A stretch of DNA of 18,113 nt from an uncultured Bacteroides sp. (GTDB lineage Bacteria > Bacteroidota > Bacteroidia > Bacteroidales > Bacteroidaceae), in assembly GCA_905197435.1 (NCBI GenBank), contig CAJJYX010000050.1:1-18113 (forward strand), in the 5' to 3' direction. How positions within the stretch are numbered: the stretch's first letter is position 1; every line of letters begins with the position of its first letter. The notes under the pieces were generated by a model that was not told the origin of the DNA, searched no databases, and was given only the letters and a program-made list of their open reading frames with translations. Positions 8,904 through 16,599 of the stretch are shown here, piece after piece. A program made the position numbers and the translations under genes.

Positions 8904-9193
8904 CAACATATATTTTAGCCAAGAGCCTGTATAGTCTTTCTTCAGAAAGTATTTCTTAAACATATAAAGCGGCGCCACTTTGATTATTTCCGACATCGGC
9001 TATGGCATACAAAAAAAAGTAACTTAACACACATTCCCAGGAGGTTATTCCTTCAATTAGGATAAGGGTAATTCTGCAAACGATCTTCATTCAATGCAAG
9101 GATACTAACGGAATAACCTCCTTTCCTCTTCCCAACCACAAAACCTTTTTTCATTTAAGTTGTTGAAAGCACATTCACCAAAACCTAACTTAA
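8904..9193. other. Intergenic region upstream of the porin
   Basis: This 290-bp stretch contains no credible gene. It holds the upstream promoter DNA of yhhQ on the left and a 13-bp inverted repeat (9039-9122). I found no good TAnnTTTG box for the porin on the plus strand; CCACTTTG near 8981 is the nearest and has two mismatches. The porin may use another sigma factor or an activator-dependent promoter. Confidence 0.5.
9039..9122. repeat. 13-bp perfect inverted repeat with 58-bp spacer
   Basis: Arms AGGAGGTTATTCC (9039-9051) and GGAATAACCTCCT (9110-9122) are exact reverse complements, 72 bp before the porin ATG. The left arm contains AGGAGG but no start codon follows it usefully. The repeat could be an RNA stem in a long leader, a pair of operator half-sites, or the ends of a small decayed element. 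The flanks give no clear target-site duplication. Confidence 0.6.
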
Positions 9194-10474
9194 ATGAAAA
9201 CAATCTTAAAAGTAATGTTTCTGTTGTGCGCAGCCGGGCTTCCTTCGTCCGCTATCCATGCACAAAAAAAAGTGATTATTGACGACGAAGCCTCCAATGG
9301 CATTGTCATAGTTACCATTGACAAAGCGGGCGACGAGATTATCCGTATCATGAATGAATCACAATTACCCTACATTCATGACCCCAAAGCTCCTCGCTTC
9401 CTATTGATGGACAAACAAGGCAAATTTGCTTTGGGTATCGGAGGATATGTCCGTGCCACCGGCGAGTATGATTTTGGCGGCATAGTGGATAATATCGACT
9501 TCATTCCTGCCAATATCCCAAACAGCAGTAAAATCAAAAATCAATTTCAGATGGATGCCAGTACAGCCACCATCTTTCTGAAATTAGTCGGACATACCCG
9601 ACTATTGGGTGATTTTATTGTTTATACTGCCGGAAATTTCCGCGGTGGAAACAAAACATTCCAACTACGTAATGCCTATCTTTCATTCCGCAATATAACG
9701 GTGGGATATACTTACGGTGGTTTTATGGACTTAGGTGCTCTCCCCTCCACCATCGACTTTCAGGGGCCCAATGGTGCCACCTTCTACCGTGCCACACAAT
9801 TGGCATATACTTATAAAGGATTAGAGAACCTCGATTTCAAAGCTTCCATCGAGGCACCTGCCGTTGACGGTACGACAAACAGCCAATTCGAAATTGCCCA
9901 GCAACGTATGCCGGATTTCACGGCTTCGGCACAATACAGCTGGAACAGCAACAGCCATCTGCGTGTGGGCGGTATCATCCGCAGCATGACATATACCAGC
10001 ACGGAAAGAAACAAGGCATCCAGCATCACCGGATACGGTGTACAAGCCTCCACCACTTTCAACCTCGGTAAAAAATGGCAGACATTCGGCCAAGTCAGCT
10101 ATGGTAAAGGTATCGGGCAATACCTGAACGACATCAGCAATCTGAATGTAGATATTGTCCCCAACCCTGAAAAGAAAGGCAAAATGCAGGCATTACCCAT
10201 GCTGGGCTGGTATGCGGGTCTGCAATACAACATATCTCCGAAGGTGTTTCTTTCAAGTACCTATAGTATGTCCCGCCTCTACTCTGAAAACGGTTATCCA
10301 AATGCCCTCCCAAACACCTATCGCTACGGACAGTATTTCGTAGCCAATGTCTTCTGGAACGTAACAACGAATATGCAGGTGGGAGCCGAGTATTTGCGCG
10401 GCTGGCGTACTAACTTCGACAACTCCACCAACCATGCCAACCGCATGAATCTGCTGGTGCAATATTCTTTCTAA
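9194..10474 (+). CDS. DcaP-like outer-membrane porin
   Basis: This 426-residue protein has a signal peptide (cut near residue 23, AIHA|QKK), a short N-terminal segment with a possible helix (about 30-60), then a beta barrel rich in alternating aromatic strands ending LLVQYSF, a classical C-terminal barrel strand. Stretches such as KFALGIGGYVRATGEYDFGG, GHTRLLGDFIVYTAGNFRGG and GYTYGGFMDLGALPSTIDFQGPNG are typical of the DcaP/OprO-type porin group found in Bacteroidetes. DcaP porins form trimers and pass small anionic solutes; the substrate here is unknown. It stands alone, with its stop 20 bp before a terminator shared with the convergent FadL-like gene. The promoter was not identified. Confidence 0.78.
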   Translation: MKTILKVMFLLCAAGLPSSAIHAQKKVIIDDEASNGIVIVTIDKAGDEIIRIMNESQLPYIHDPKAPRFLLMDKQGKFALGIGGYVRATGEYDFGGIVDNIDFIPANIPNSSKIKNQFQMDASTATIFLKLVGHTRLLGDFIVYTAGNFRGGNKTFQLRNAYLSFRNITVGYTYGGFMDLGALPSTIDFQGPNGATFYRATQLAYTYKGLENLDFKASIEAPAVDGTTNSQFEIAQQRMPDFTASAQYSWNSNSHLRVGGIIRSMTYTSTERNKASSITGYGVQASTTFNLGKKWQTFGQVSYGKGIGQYLNDISNLNVDIVPNPEKKGKMQALPMLGWYAGLQYNISPKVFLSSTYSMSRLYSENGYPNALPNTYRYGQYFVANVFWNVTTNMQVGAEYLRGWRTNFDNSTNHANRMNLLVQYSF

Positions 10475-10494
10475 GTCAATATAGAATATGAAAA

Positions 10495-10526
10495 AAGCCG
10501 CCTCAAAACAATATTTGAGACGGCTT
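10495..10526 (-). terminator. Bidirectional terminator between porin and FadL-like gene
   Basis: The 13-bp stem AAGCCGCCTCAAA (10495-10507) with TTTGAGACGGCTT (10514-10526) has one C-A mismatch in this strand's reading and a 6-nt loop. On the minus strand it is followed by six T (complement of 10491-10496), so it best serves the FadL-like gene, whose stop is 28 bp away. It also follows the porin stop on the plus strand. Confidence 0.85.
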
Positions 10527-10554
10527 CCTTGTATATAAAAGTAAGATTGTGAAA

Positions 10555-11880
10555 TCAGAACTTATAGTCAACACCAAGGCCGAACACTTTGTTAGTACGG
10601 CTATAAACATTCTTGGTCGTTTCACTTATCTTTTTTGTATAGTCATCATAGTTTGTCCAAAAATAGGCTATATTCATGGTCAGATGCTTTGTCATTTTGA
10701 TGGCAGCACCAAATCCCAGTGAATAAGAATCGCATGAGAAACTGATATCACTCTGATAATCATCAGCCAAGCCATAGTCTGTACGCTGATAGCCACCACT
10801 AATGGTCAGTTGTTTAGCGACGTCCCATTCCGCACCAACCAGGATTTCATGTGTGCCGTGCTTCAAAGCTTTCTGCTTATCATTGGCCATCCCTGCCGCT
10901 TTATCAAAAAAATGGTGATATTCAACCGTTGCACGAAGTGTAGGAAGGAATTCATAACCCACAGCTGCTGTCAATAATGCAGGAATATCACTCGGAGTAT
11001 TCACACCATCCTTATAGTCAGCTAAAGGATTTCCTTCATCTCCCATAGCAACTCCCATTGCACGCACTTCTGCTTTTTTTGTTTTATTTTCGAGATTAAG
11101 ACTTGTCATGAATTCGTACTTCAGTCCTATATTCCATTTGCCCAATTTTACATCAGCTCCCAAAATAGGAGTCAACCCCCAACCGCTCTGGGTACAGTCT
11201 AAATCAATGCCCACCAATTCCATACCACCATAAGTAGGAATACTGTTGTGTGCTGTTGCGGTCAGGAATCCTTCATATCCACCGGTAAAATAATTCATAC
11301 GTCCACCAGCAAAAACACCCAACCAATCATTAACCTGATACGACAGCCCTAATTGTACACCATAAATAAACTGGCTTCCATCCATTGCACTATTGATAGA
11401 ATACATATTGGGCGTGATTTGACCTCCCGAAAGAGTATGGACCTGTCCCATCACCATCGAGTCAAACATGCCCAAACCATCATCAAACGATGCCTTACCA
11501 CCGCCACCTACGACAGCAAAGCTACCGGAAATAGTCCAGTCTCCTTTTTTATACGCACCTTGAAAGCTTGGAATGAAAGGAGCAGAAGCTTTTCCTTTAT
11601 AATAACGCGTATTTCCATCTTCAGTAAACAAAGGGAATGTCGCCCTTATATTACGAGTCTGATAAGCACTTTGTCCATTCAGAGACAAATATAAACCATC
11701 TCCCGGTAAGAAAGCCAGACCGGCTGGATTAGAATAGACACCGTCAATATCAATGGAAGCACCGCGTGCCAACATTCTAAGGAAAGACACATGTTGATTT
11801 GTATTCGTCAGAAGACCTCCTGCAAAAGTTGTAGTTGAAACGATTAGCATCACAATGCCAATCAACGAAAATTTTCTCAT
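10555..11880 (-). CDS. OmpP1/FadL/TodX family outer-membrane transport protein
   Basis: This 441-residue protein has a signal peptide (cut near FAGG, residue 20-21), the family's N-terminal signature with SNPAGLAFLPG (NPAG at 51-54), and a barrel of repeated amphipathic strands ending KVFGLGVDYKF. FadL-type proteins move hydrophobic molecules such as long-chain fatty acids across the outer membrane by lateral diffusion. In Bacteroides the physiological substrate is largely unknown, so I give no symbol. It is monocistronic, with a good -7 box at 11909-11916, an imperfect dyad overlapping its -33 region and a terminator 28 bp after the stop. Its divergent neighbour is D-lactate dehydrogenase, 233 bp away. 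Confidence 0.85.
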   Translation of the reverse strand: MRKFSLIGIVMLIVSTTTFAGGLLTNTNQHVSFLRMLARGASIDIDGVYSNPAGLAFLPGDGLYLSLNGQSAYQTRNIRATFPLFTEDGNTRYYKGKASAPFIPSFQGAYKKGDWTISGSFAVVGGGGKASFDDGLGMFDSMVMGQVHTLSGGQITPNMYSINSAMDGSQFIYGVQLGLSYQVNDWLGVFAGGRMNYFTGGYEGFLTATAHNSIPTYGGMELVGIDLDCTQSGWGLTPILGADVKLGKWNIGLKYEFMTSLNLENKTKKAEVRAMGVAMGDEGNPLADYKDGVNTPSDIPALLTAAVGYEFLPTLRATVEYHHFFDKAAGMANDKQKALKHGTHEILVGAEWDVAKQLTISGGYQRTDYGLADDYQSDISFSCDSYSLGFGAAIKMTKHLTMNIAYFWTNYDDYTKKISETTKNVYSRTNKVFGLGVDYKF

Positions 11881-11908
11881 CTAAATCTTTTTTAATTGTT
11901 TTCGGGCG

Positions 11909-11950
11909 CAAAGGTACAACAATATTGCACATAAAAAAGCTTTTTGTGCA
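11909..11950 (-). promoter_or_regulatory. Predicted promoter of the FadL-like gene, with an overlapping dyad
   Basis: The -7 box TACCTTTG (11916-11909) is perfect, but the -33 region is only a T run rather than TTTG. The dyad TGCACA-N13-TGTGCA (11926-11950) with an A/T-rich centre (AAAAAGCTTTTT) overlaps the -33 region, a position suited to a repressor or activator. The leader is short, about 20-25 nt. Confidence 0.6.
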
Positions 11951-12113
11951 TAAAGTTATCCTAATATAAAACTTTTATTGAATTACCAAAATAGTTTCTG
12001 ATGAAACAAATGAAATAATTACTCCTTATGAATCCAACAGGACATTGAACTATATCAACCTTTCACTTGTTATTACTCTATAATTATGTAACATTAAAAA
12101 AACAATAAATCCC

Positions 12114-13148
12114 ATGGCATACACTATTGCATTTTTTGACAGCAAACCTTATGACGAGGCATCTTTCAACGAAAAGAACAAGGAATATAACTTTGAGCTC
12201 CGCTACTACAAAGGACATCTCAACAAGCACAACATTATTTTGACCCAAGGCGTTGATGCGGTCTGCATCTTCGTGAACGACACAGCTGATGCCGAAGTCA
12301 TCCGCCTGATGGCGGACAACGGTGTGAAATTATTGGCATTGCGTTGTGCCGGCTACAACAATGTAGATTTAAAGGCAGCTGCCGACTGTGGCATAACCGT
12401 AGTGCGTGTCCCCGCCTATTCCCCTTATGCCGTGGCAGAATATACCGTTGCCCTGATGTTATCCCTCAACCGTAAGATTCCCCGTGCCACCTGGCGGACA
12501 CGGGATGGAAACTTCTCACTGCACGGACTTTTAGGTTTCGACATGTATGGAAAGACAGCAGGCATCATCGGTACCGGGAAAATAGCCAAGAAACTGATAT
12601 GCATCCTGCGCGGATTCGGCATGAACATCCTTGCCTACGACCTCTATCCCGACCACAATTTTGCCCGTGAGCATCAGGTGGTATATACCAGCTTGGATGA
12701 ACTTTATCACAATTCGGATATCATCTCTCTGCACTGCCCGTTGACAGAACAGACCAAATACCTCATCAATGACTATTCCATCAGTAAGATGAAGGACGGC
12801 GTAATGATTATTAATACCGGACGTGGACAACTCATCCATACCAACGCTCTGATCGAAGGACTGAAAAACAAGAAAATCGGTTCTGCCGGTCTGGATGTGT
12901 ACGAAGAGGAAAGCGAATACTTTTACGAAGACCAATCGGACAAAATCATTGACGACGATACTCTGGCACGGCTGCTATCCTTCAATAATGTCATCGTCAC
13001 TTCACACCAGGCCTTTTTCACACGCGAAGCACTGGCAAATATCGCTTCGACAACATTACAGAACATCAAGGACTTCATGAGCCATAAGCCACTGGAAAAT
13101 GAAGTCGGGGCAGTTACTAACACAGAAACCATTATAGAAAAGGTATAG
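12114..13148 (+). CDS. ldhA: D-lactate dehydrogenase (D-2-hydroxyacid dehydrogenase)
   Basis: This cytoplasmic enzyme reduces pyruvate to D-lactate with NADH. Its 344 residues have the split catalytic domain (LALRCAGYNNVDL and YAVAEYTVALMLSLNR) and a central Rossmann domain with the dinucleotide loop GIIGTGKIAKK. The catalytic residues visible are Arg237 in NTGRGQL, Glu in the DVYEEE stretch (264-266) and His298 in TSHQAFF. Phe/Tyr-rich ends of the active site (HQAFFT, ESEYFYED) favour the D-LDH subgroup (LdhA, fermentative) over phosphoglycerate or erythronate dehydrogenases. It starts with ATG within ccATGG; no strong Bacteroidetes promoter was seen upstream. The pirin gene begins 3 bp after its stop, so the two form an operon. 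Confidence 0.92.
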   Translation: MAYTIAFFDSKPYDEASFNEKNKEYNFELRYYKGHLNKHNIILTQGVDAVCIFVNDTADAEVIRLMADNGVKLLALRCAGYNNVDLKAAADCGITVVRVPAYSPYAVAEYTVALMLSLNRKIPRATWRTRDGNFSLHGLLGFDMYGKTAGIIGTGKIAKKLICILRGFGMNILAYDLYPDHNFAREHQVVYTSLDELYHNSDIISLHCPLTEQTKYLINDYSISKMKDGVMIINTGRGQLIHTNALIEGLKNKKIGSAGLDVYEEESEYFYEDQSDKIIDDDTLARLLSFNNVIVTSHQAFFTREALANIASTTLQNIKDFMSHKPLENEVGAVTNTETIIEKV

Positions 13149-13151
13149 ATT

Positions 13152-13856
13152 ATGAAAAAAGTTATAGACAAATCAGACAGTAGAGGTCATTCCCTATATG
13201 ATTGGCTTGATAGCCGCCACACCTTTAGTTTTGATAAATATTACAATCCACGCCGGATGAATTTCGGCGCTTTGCGTGTACTGAATGACGACCGTGTATC
13301 CCCGGGAAAAGGTTTCGGCACACACCCACATAAAAACATGGAAATCATCTCCATCCCTCTGAAAGGAAAGCTGAAGCATGGAGACAGTCACCAGAACAGC
13401 CGAGTCATCACCCCGGGAGATATACAAATCATAAGTGCCGGTACCGGCATTTACCACAGCGAAACGAACGGTAGTGACACTGAATCGGTAGAATTCCTGC
13501 AAATCTGGGTAATGCCCGAAAAACTGAACACCCCGCCCGCTTACCAGGACTTTGACATCCGCCCATTGCTGCGCAAGAATGAAATGGCACTGATAGTGTC
13601 CCCGGACGGTGATGCTCCTGCCAAACTGCTGCAACAAGCATGGTTCTCCATCGGTGAAATAGAAGCCGGAAAGAAGATTGGCTACCATATGCACCAGTCA
13701 CATTCCGGTGTCTACATCTTCATAATGGAAGGTGAAGTCAAAGTGGACGGCACTATGCTCTCACGCCGTGATGGAATGGGCGTGTACGAAACCGGCAGTT
13801 TTGAATTGGAAACACTGGAAGACTCTCATATTCTCTTCATCGAAGTGCCGATGTAG
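13152..13856 (+). CDS. Pirin family protein (bicupin, YhhW-like)
   Basis: This 234-residue bicupin of the pirin family has its single metal site in the N-terminal cupin: His58 and His60 (GTHPHKNME), His102 and Glu104 (GIYHSE). The C-terminal cupin (HSGVYIFIMEGEVKVDG) lacks an obvious metal set. E. coli YhhW, a close relative by length and motifs, shows quercetin dioxygenase activity in vitro, but physiological roles of pirins vary; in Serratia a pirin binds pyruvate dehydrogenase E1 and shifts pyruvate metabolism. The 3-bp gap after D-LDH implies cotranscription and suggests a role around pyruvate, which is inference. The family is certain, the function is not. Confidence 0.92.
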   Translation: MKKVIDKSDSRGHSLYDWLDSRHTFSFDKYYNPRRMNFGALRVLNDDRVSPGKGFGTHPHKNMEIISIPLKGKLKHGDSHQNSRVITPGDIQIISAGTGIYHSETNGSDTESVEFLQIWVMPEKLNTPPAYQDFDIRPLLRKNEMALIVSPDGDAPAKLLQQAWFSIGEIEAGKKIGYHMHQSHSGVYIFIMEGEVKVDGTMLSRRDGMGVYETGSFELETLEDSHILFIEVPM

Positions 13857-13938
13857 GATGCTTTTGCATAAAATAACAACTTAAACCGGAAGTTTGTGTA
13901 GCGTTTTTTGTAATATTGCGCTATAATTCAATCCGTAA

Positions 13939-14673
13939 ATGAAACTTGATTACATCTATCATAGCGGCTTCGCGATTGAAGCGGACGGAGTGACGGTCAT
14001 TATCGATTACTATAAAGACTCCTCGGAAGAGGTTTTCAATAAAGGCATCGTACACGACTATCTCTTGGAAAAGCCGGGCGTACTCTACGTACTCTGCTCG
14101 CATTTCCACCCCGACCACTTCAATCGCGAAGTTCTTTCATGGAAAAACCAGCGACCCGATATCCGCTACATATTCTCCAAAGACATCCTGAAGCATCGCC
14201 GTGCCTCAGCGGAAGATGCCACCTACATCAATAAAGGAGACATCTACGAAGATGAACATATCCGTATCCGGGCTTTCGGCTCTACCGACGTGGGCATCTC
14301 CTTCCTGATAGACCTGCAAGGTAAACGGCTGTTTCATGCCGGAGACCTGAACAACTGGCATTGGAGTGAGGAGTCTACCCCGCAAGAAATACGCAAGGCC
14401 GAAGGTGACTTTCTGGCCGAAGTAAGAGACTTGCAGCAAGCTGCGCCTACCATAGATGTAGCCATGTTTCCGGTGGACAGCCGCATCGGGAAAGATTATA
14501 TGCGTGGAGCCGAACAATTCGTGGAACGAATAAAAATCACTATATTTGTACCGATGCACTTCAGTGAAGATTATCAGGGAGGCAACGCTTTCCGGCAGTT
14601 TGCCGAAAGCAAGGGATGCCGTTTCCTGTGCATCACACACCGTGACGAAAGTTTTGAGCTCCCCAACTTGTAG
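13939..14673 (+). CDS. Metallo-beta-lactamase-fold hydrolase (UlaG-like)
   Basis: This is a 244-residue cytoplasmic protein (no signal peptide) of the MBL superfamily. The zinc motif HxHxDH is intact: His55, His57, Asp59, His60 in SHFHPDHF. Further metal ligands are in LFHAGDLNNWHW (His and Asp), and the last is probably His in VPMHFSEDYQGG. The compact form starting with YIYHSGFAIE resembles UlaG-type lactonases and related hydrolases of unknown substrate. It follows pirin by 82 bp on the same strand. A weak -7-like TAATATTG occurs just upstream (about 13910), so it may have its own promoter. I cannot name the substrate. Confidence 0.85.
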   Translation: MKLDYIYHSGFAIEADGVTVIIDYYKDSSEEVFNKGIVHDYLLEKPGVLYVLCSHFHPDHFNREVLSWKNQRPDIRYIFSKDILKHRRASAEDATYINKGDIYEDEHIRIRAFGSTDVGISFLIDLQGKRLFHAGDLNNWHWSEESTPQEIRKAEGDFLAEVRDLQQAAPTIDVAMFPVDSRIGKDYMRGAEQFVERIKITIFVPMHFSEDYQGGNAFRQFAESKGCRFLCITHRDESFELPNL

Positions 14674-14711
14674 CCCATAATCGTAACTTAATAATTTAAA
14701 CACATACTATT

Positions 14712-15869
14712 ATGAAAAATTTGACACAACTTCTTTTTACACTATTTTGCCTTTGTCTGCCGGCCGTGCTACATGCGCAAGATAAGGACGACAGCAAATA
14801 TCTGGCCGGTGCTGTTCCCGAAGTGGATGGCAAAGTCGTATTCACCAAAGAATTCAGCATCCCCGGCATGTCTCAGGACGAAATCTATGAACGCCTGCTC
14901 AATTGGATGGATGCCCGTCTGGAAAAAAATGAAAATACCAGTCGCGTAGTATTTTCAGACAAGGAAAAAGGCCAGATTGTAGGTGTCGGAGACGAATGGA
15001 TTGTATTCAGCTCCACTGCTTTATCATTAGACCGTACCCAAATCCTCTACCAACTGACCATAACCTGCCAACCCGAAAAAAGTGTACTCGAAGTAGAGAA
15101 GATACGGTTCAATTACCGTGAAGGAAAAGAAAAATATAATGCTGAAGAGTGGATTGTAGACAAGTATGCCTTGAACAAAACGAAGACCAAACTGGTACGC
15201 GGACTTGCCAAATGGCGCAGAAAGACCGTAGACTTTGTGGATGACCTTTGCCTGGGAGCGGCAGAAGCACTAAGTGCCACCACTGTCAAAGCTCCGGTAG
15301 AAGAAAAGAAGGAAGAAAAGAAAGAAAAGAAAGAAGTGAAAGCGGTTGTCAATTCCGGCCCAACGGTAATCACCCCGAAGAAACAAGTTACCGTAGAACC
15401 AGCCAAAGCTGCCGAAAAGGAGTCCGAAGGAATCGTGAACAATGCCCAAGTTATCGAAGTCCCTCAAGTCAAGAAACCTGCCGCACTGGTTGCTCCTGCC
15501 CAAAAGAATCAGCAGGAAGAATATAGGACCGTAGCTCCCGACCAATTGCCATCCGAAGTTATCCAGACCGGAGCAGGGAAATTGGTTATCGTTATCGGTC
15601 AAGAGCCGTTCAACATGACCATGATGACGGCAAATGCTGGAGGTTCTTTAGGCAAAGTCAACGGCAAACCGGTTGTATTCAGCATCTTGTCGCCCGACCA
15701 ACCGTATGAACAAATGGAAAAAGCAGAAAGCTATACCATCCGTTTCTATCCTACGGGACAGACAGAGCCTACGGTCATTCTGGAATGTAAGAAGCTGCCT
15801 TCACCGGCAACGATGGAAGGCATGCCACGCACTTACGTAGGCGAAATTCTGAAAGCGATGGTTAAATAA
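14712..15869 (+). CDS. Secreted DUF4468 domain-containing protein
   Basis: This 385-residue protein has a signal peptide (cut near residue 22-23, VLHA|QDK), so it is periplasmic or outer-membrane-associated. The N-terminal domain (about 40-135, from VVFTKEFSIPGMSQDEIYERL) matches DUF4468, a TBP-like fold common in Bacteroidetes with unknown function. A Lys/Glu-rich linker lies at about 196-214 (KKEEKKEKKE), then a Pro/Ala/Val-rich low-complexity region. A C-terminal globular part (about 285-385, LVIVIGQEPFNMTMMTANAGG to GEILKAM) matches no family I recognise. It sits 38 bp after the MBL gene, with no terminator between them, so cotranscription is possible. The two-domain, flexible-linker layout suggests an envelope-spanning or binding role, which is speculation. 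Confidence 0.8.
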   Translation: MKNLTQLLFTLFCLCLPAVLHAQDKDDSKYLAGAVPEVDGKVVFTKEFSIPGMSQDEIYERLLNWMDARLEKNENTSRVVFSDKEKGQIVGVGDEWIVFSSTALSLDRTQILYQLTITCQPEKSVLEVEKIRFNYREGKEKYNAEEWIVDKYALNKTKTKLVRGLAKWRRKTVDFVDDLCLGAAEALSATTVKAPVEEKKEEKKEKKEVKAVVNSGPTVITPKKQVTVEPAKAAEKESEGIVNNAQVIEVPQVKKPAALVAPAQKNQQEEYRTVAPDQLPSEVIQTGAGKLVIVIGQEPFNMTMMTANAGGSLGKVNGKPVVFSILSPDQPYEQMEKAESYTIRFYPTGQTEPTVILECKKLPSPATMEGMPRTYVGEILKAMVK

Positions 15870-15889
15870 CCACAGGCCGAAAAGAGTAA

Positions 15890-15969
15890 GAGCCTGTTTA
15901 AATTTTAAATAGAAAAACATCCTCAGAAAGAACTATTTAAATAAGGATGAAGAAAATTTAAACAGGCTC
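15890..15969. mobile_element. 80-bp MITE-like element with 17-bp terminal inverted repeats
   Basis: The ends GAGCCTGTTTAAATTTT (15890-15906) and its exact reverse complement (15953-15969) enclose 46 bp. TAA flanks both sides (15887-15889 and 15970-15972), consistent with a 3-bp target duplication as made by some IS5-family (IS1031-type) transposases. Inside are a second dyad, TTTAAATAG (15904-15912) with CTATTTAAA (15933-15941), and CATCCT (15918-15923) with AGGATG (15944-15949). It encodes nothing. It lies between the DUF4468 and VOC genes. As RNA it would fold strongly and could act as a transcription barrier. The non-autonomous element call is inference; a plain terminator is less likely, given the 46-nt loop and no T run. 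Confidence 0.65.
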
Positions 15970-16006
15970 TAAATCATCAATCGTCAAATAAATTGCAAAT
16001 AAACAA

Positions 16007-16384
16007 ATGGAAATAAAAAGTAAATTCGACCATTTTAATATCAATGTCACCAACCTGGAACGTAGCATTGCATTCTACGAGAAGGCACTGGGACTGAAAG
16101 AACATCATAGGAAAGAGTCGTCCGACGGCTCTTTCACCTTGGTCTATCTGACCGACGGCAGTACCGGCTTCCTGCTGGAACTGACCTGCTTGAAGGACCA
16201 CCCACAAGCCTACGAATTAGGAGAGAACGAGAGCCACCTCTGCTTCCGCGTATCCGGCGATTACGACGCCATACGCCAATACCATAAGGAAAACGGATGG
16301 GTATGCTTCGAAAACACAGCAATGGGACTGTACTTTATCAATGACCCGGATGACTATTGGATTGAGGTACTGCCGGAGAAATGA
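16007..16384 (+). CDS. VOC family protein (glyoxalase I-like)
   Basis: This 125-residue single-unit VOC metalloprotein has two beta-alpha-beta-beta-beta modules. The four metal ligands expected for glyoxalase I-like enzymes are visible: His9 (FDHFNINV), Glu58 (FLLELT), His77 (ESHLCFRV) and Glu120 (YWIEVLP). Length and layout fit lactoylglutathione lyase-like proteins that remove methylglyoxal, but Bacteroides thiol use and the VOC family's breadth leave the substrate open. Its stop overlaps the ATG of the next small gene (ATGA at 16381-16384), so it heads a translationally coupled three-gene unit. The region in front holds the MITE-like element and no clear promoter. Confidence 0.88.
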   Translation: MEIKSKFDHFNINVTNLERSIAFYEKALGLKEHHRKESSDGSFTLVYLTDGSTGFLLELTCLKDHPQAYELGENESHLCFRVSGDYDAIRQYHKENGWVCFENTAMGLYFINDPDDYWIEVLPEK

Positions 16385-16599
16385 TATTTTACATCACTAA
16401 AACAACGAAATATATGAGTATAGAAGAAGCGATGATGGGTGGTATTGTCTTCAAAGGCAAAAAGGACAAACCTAAAGAAGAGAACAAGATAAAGACCAAA
16501 GCCAAGAAGAAAACCTACATTACCGGGCAACACGGTTCCGCCTCAGCCAAAATGAAAGCAGAAATCCGCCGTAAACGCGCTAACAGACATAAGAAATGA
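16381..16599 (+). CDS. Small Lys/Arg-rich protein of unknown function
   Basis: This 72-residue protein overlaps the VOC stop (ATGA, 16381-16384) and the methyltransferase start (ATGA, 16596-16599). An internal ATG at 16414 would give a 61-residue form starting MSIEEAMMGGIVFKGKKDK. The first 11 residues (MIFYITKTTKY) look less protein-like, so the shorter start may be the real one. The rest is strongly basic and probably disordered, with Lys/Arg runs (KTKAKKK, EIRRKRANRHKK) and a YITGQHGSASAKMK middle. No family is recognised. Such composition suits nucleic-acid or ribosome binding, but this is inference. The overlap on both sides argues that it is a genuine expressed gene. Confidence 0.75.
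   Translation: MIFYITKTTKYMSIEEAMMGGIVFKGKKDKPKEENKIKTKAKKKTYITGQHGSASAKMKAEIRRKRANRHKK

Noticed and set aside
8921..8935. AGAGCCTGT at about 8925, matching nine bases of the MITE end at 15889
   Set aside because: No second end (ACAGGCTCT) lies nearby and the match stops after nine bases, so it is likely chance.
13900..13925. TAATATTG as a -7 box for the MBL-fold gene
   Set aside because: One mismatch in the box, and the only TTTG upstream is 14 bp away, too close for a -33 element. Not strong enough to list as a promoter.
15295..15350. AAGAAA-rich tract as a simple-sequence repeat or slippage site
   Set aside because: It encodes the Lys/Glu linker of the DUF4468 protein in frame, with irregular units. 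No clean tandem unit and no frame break.
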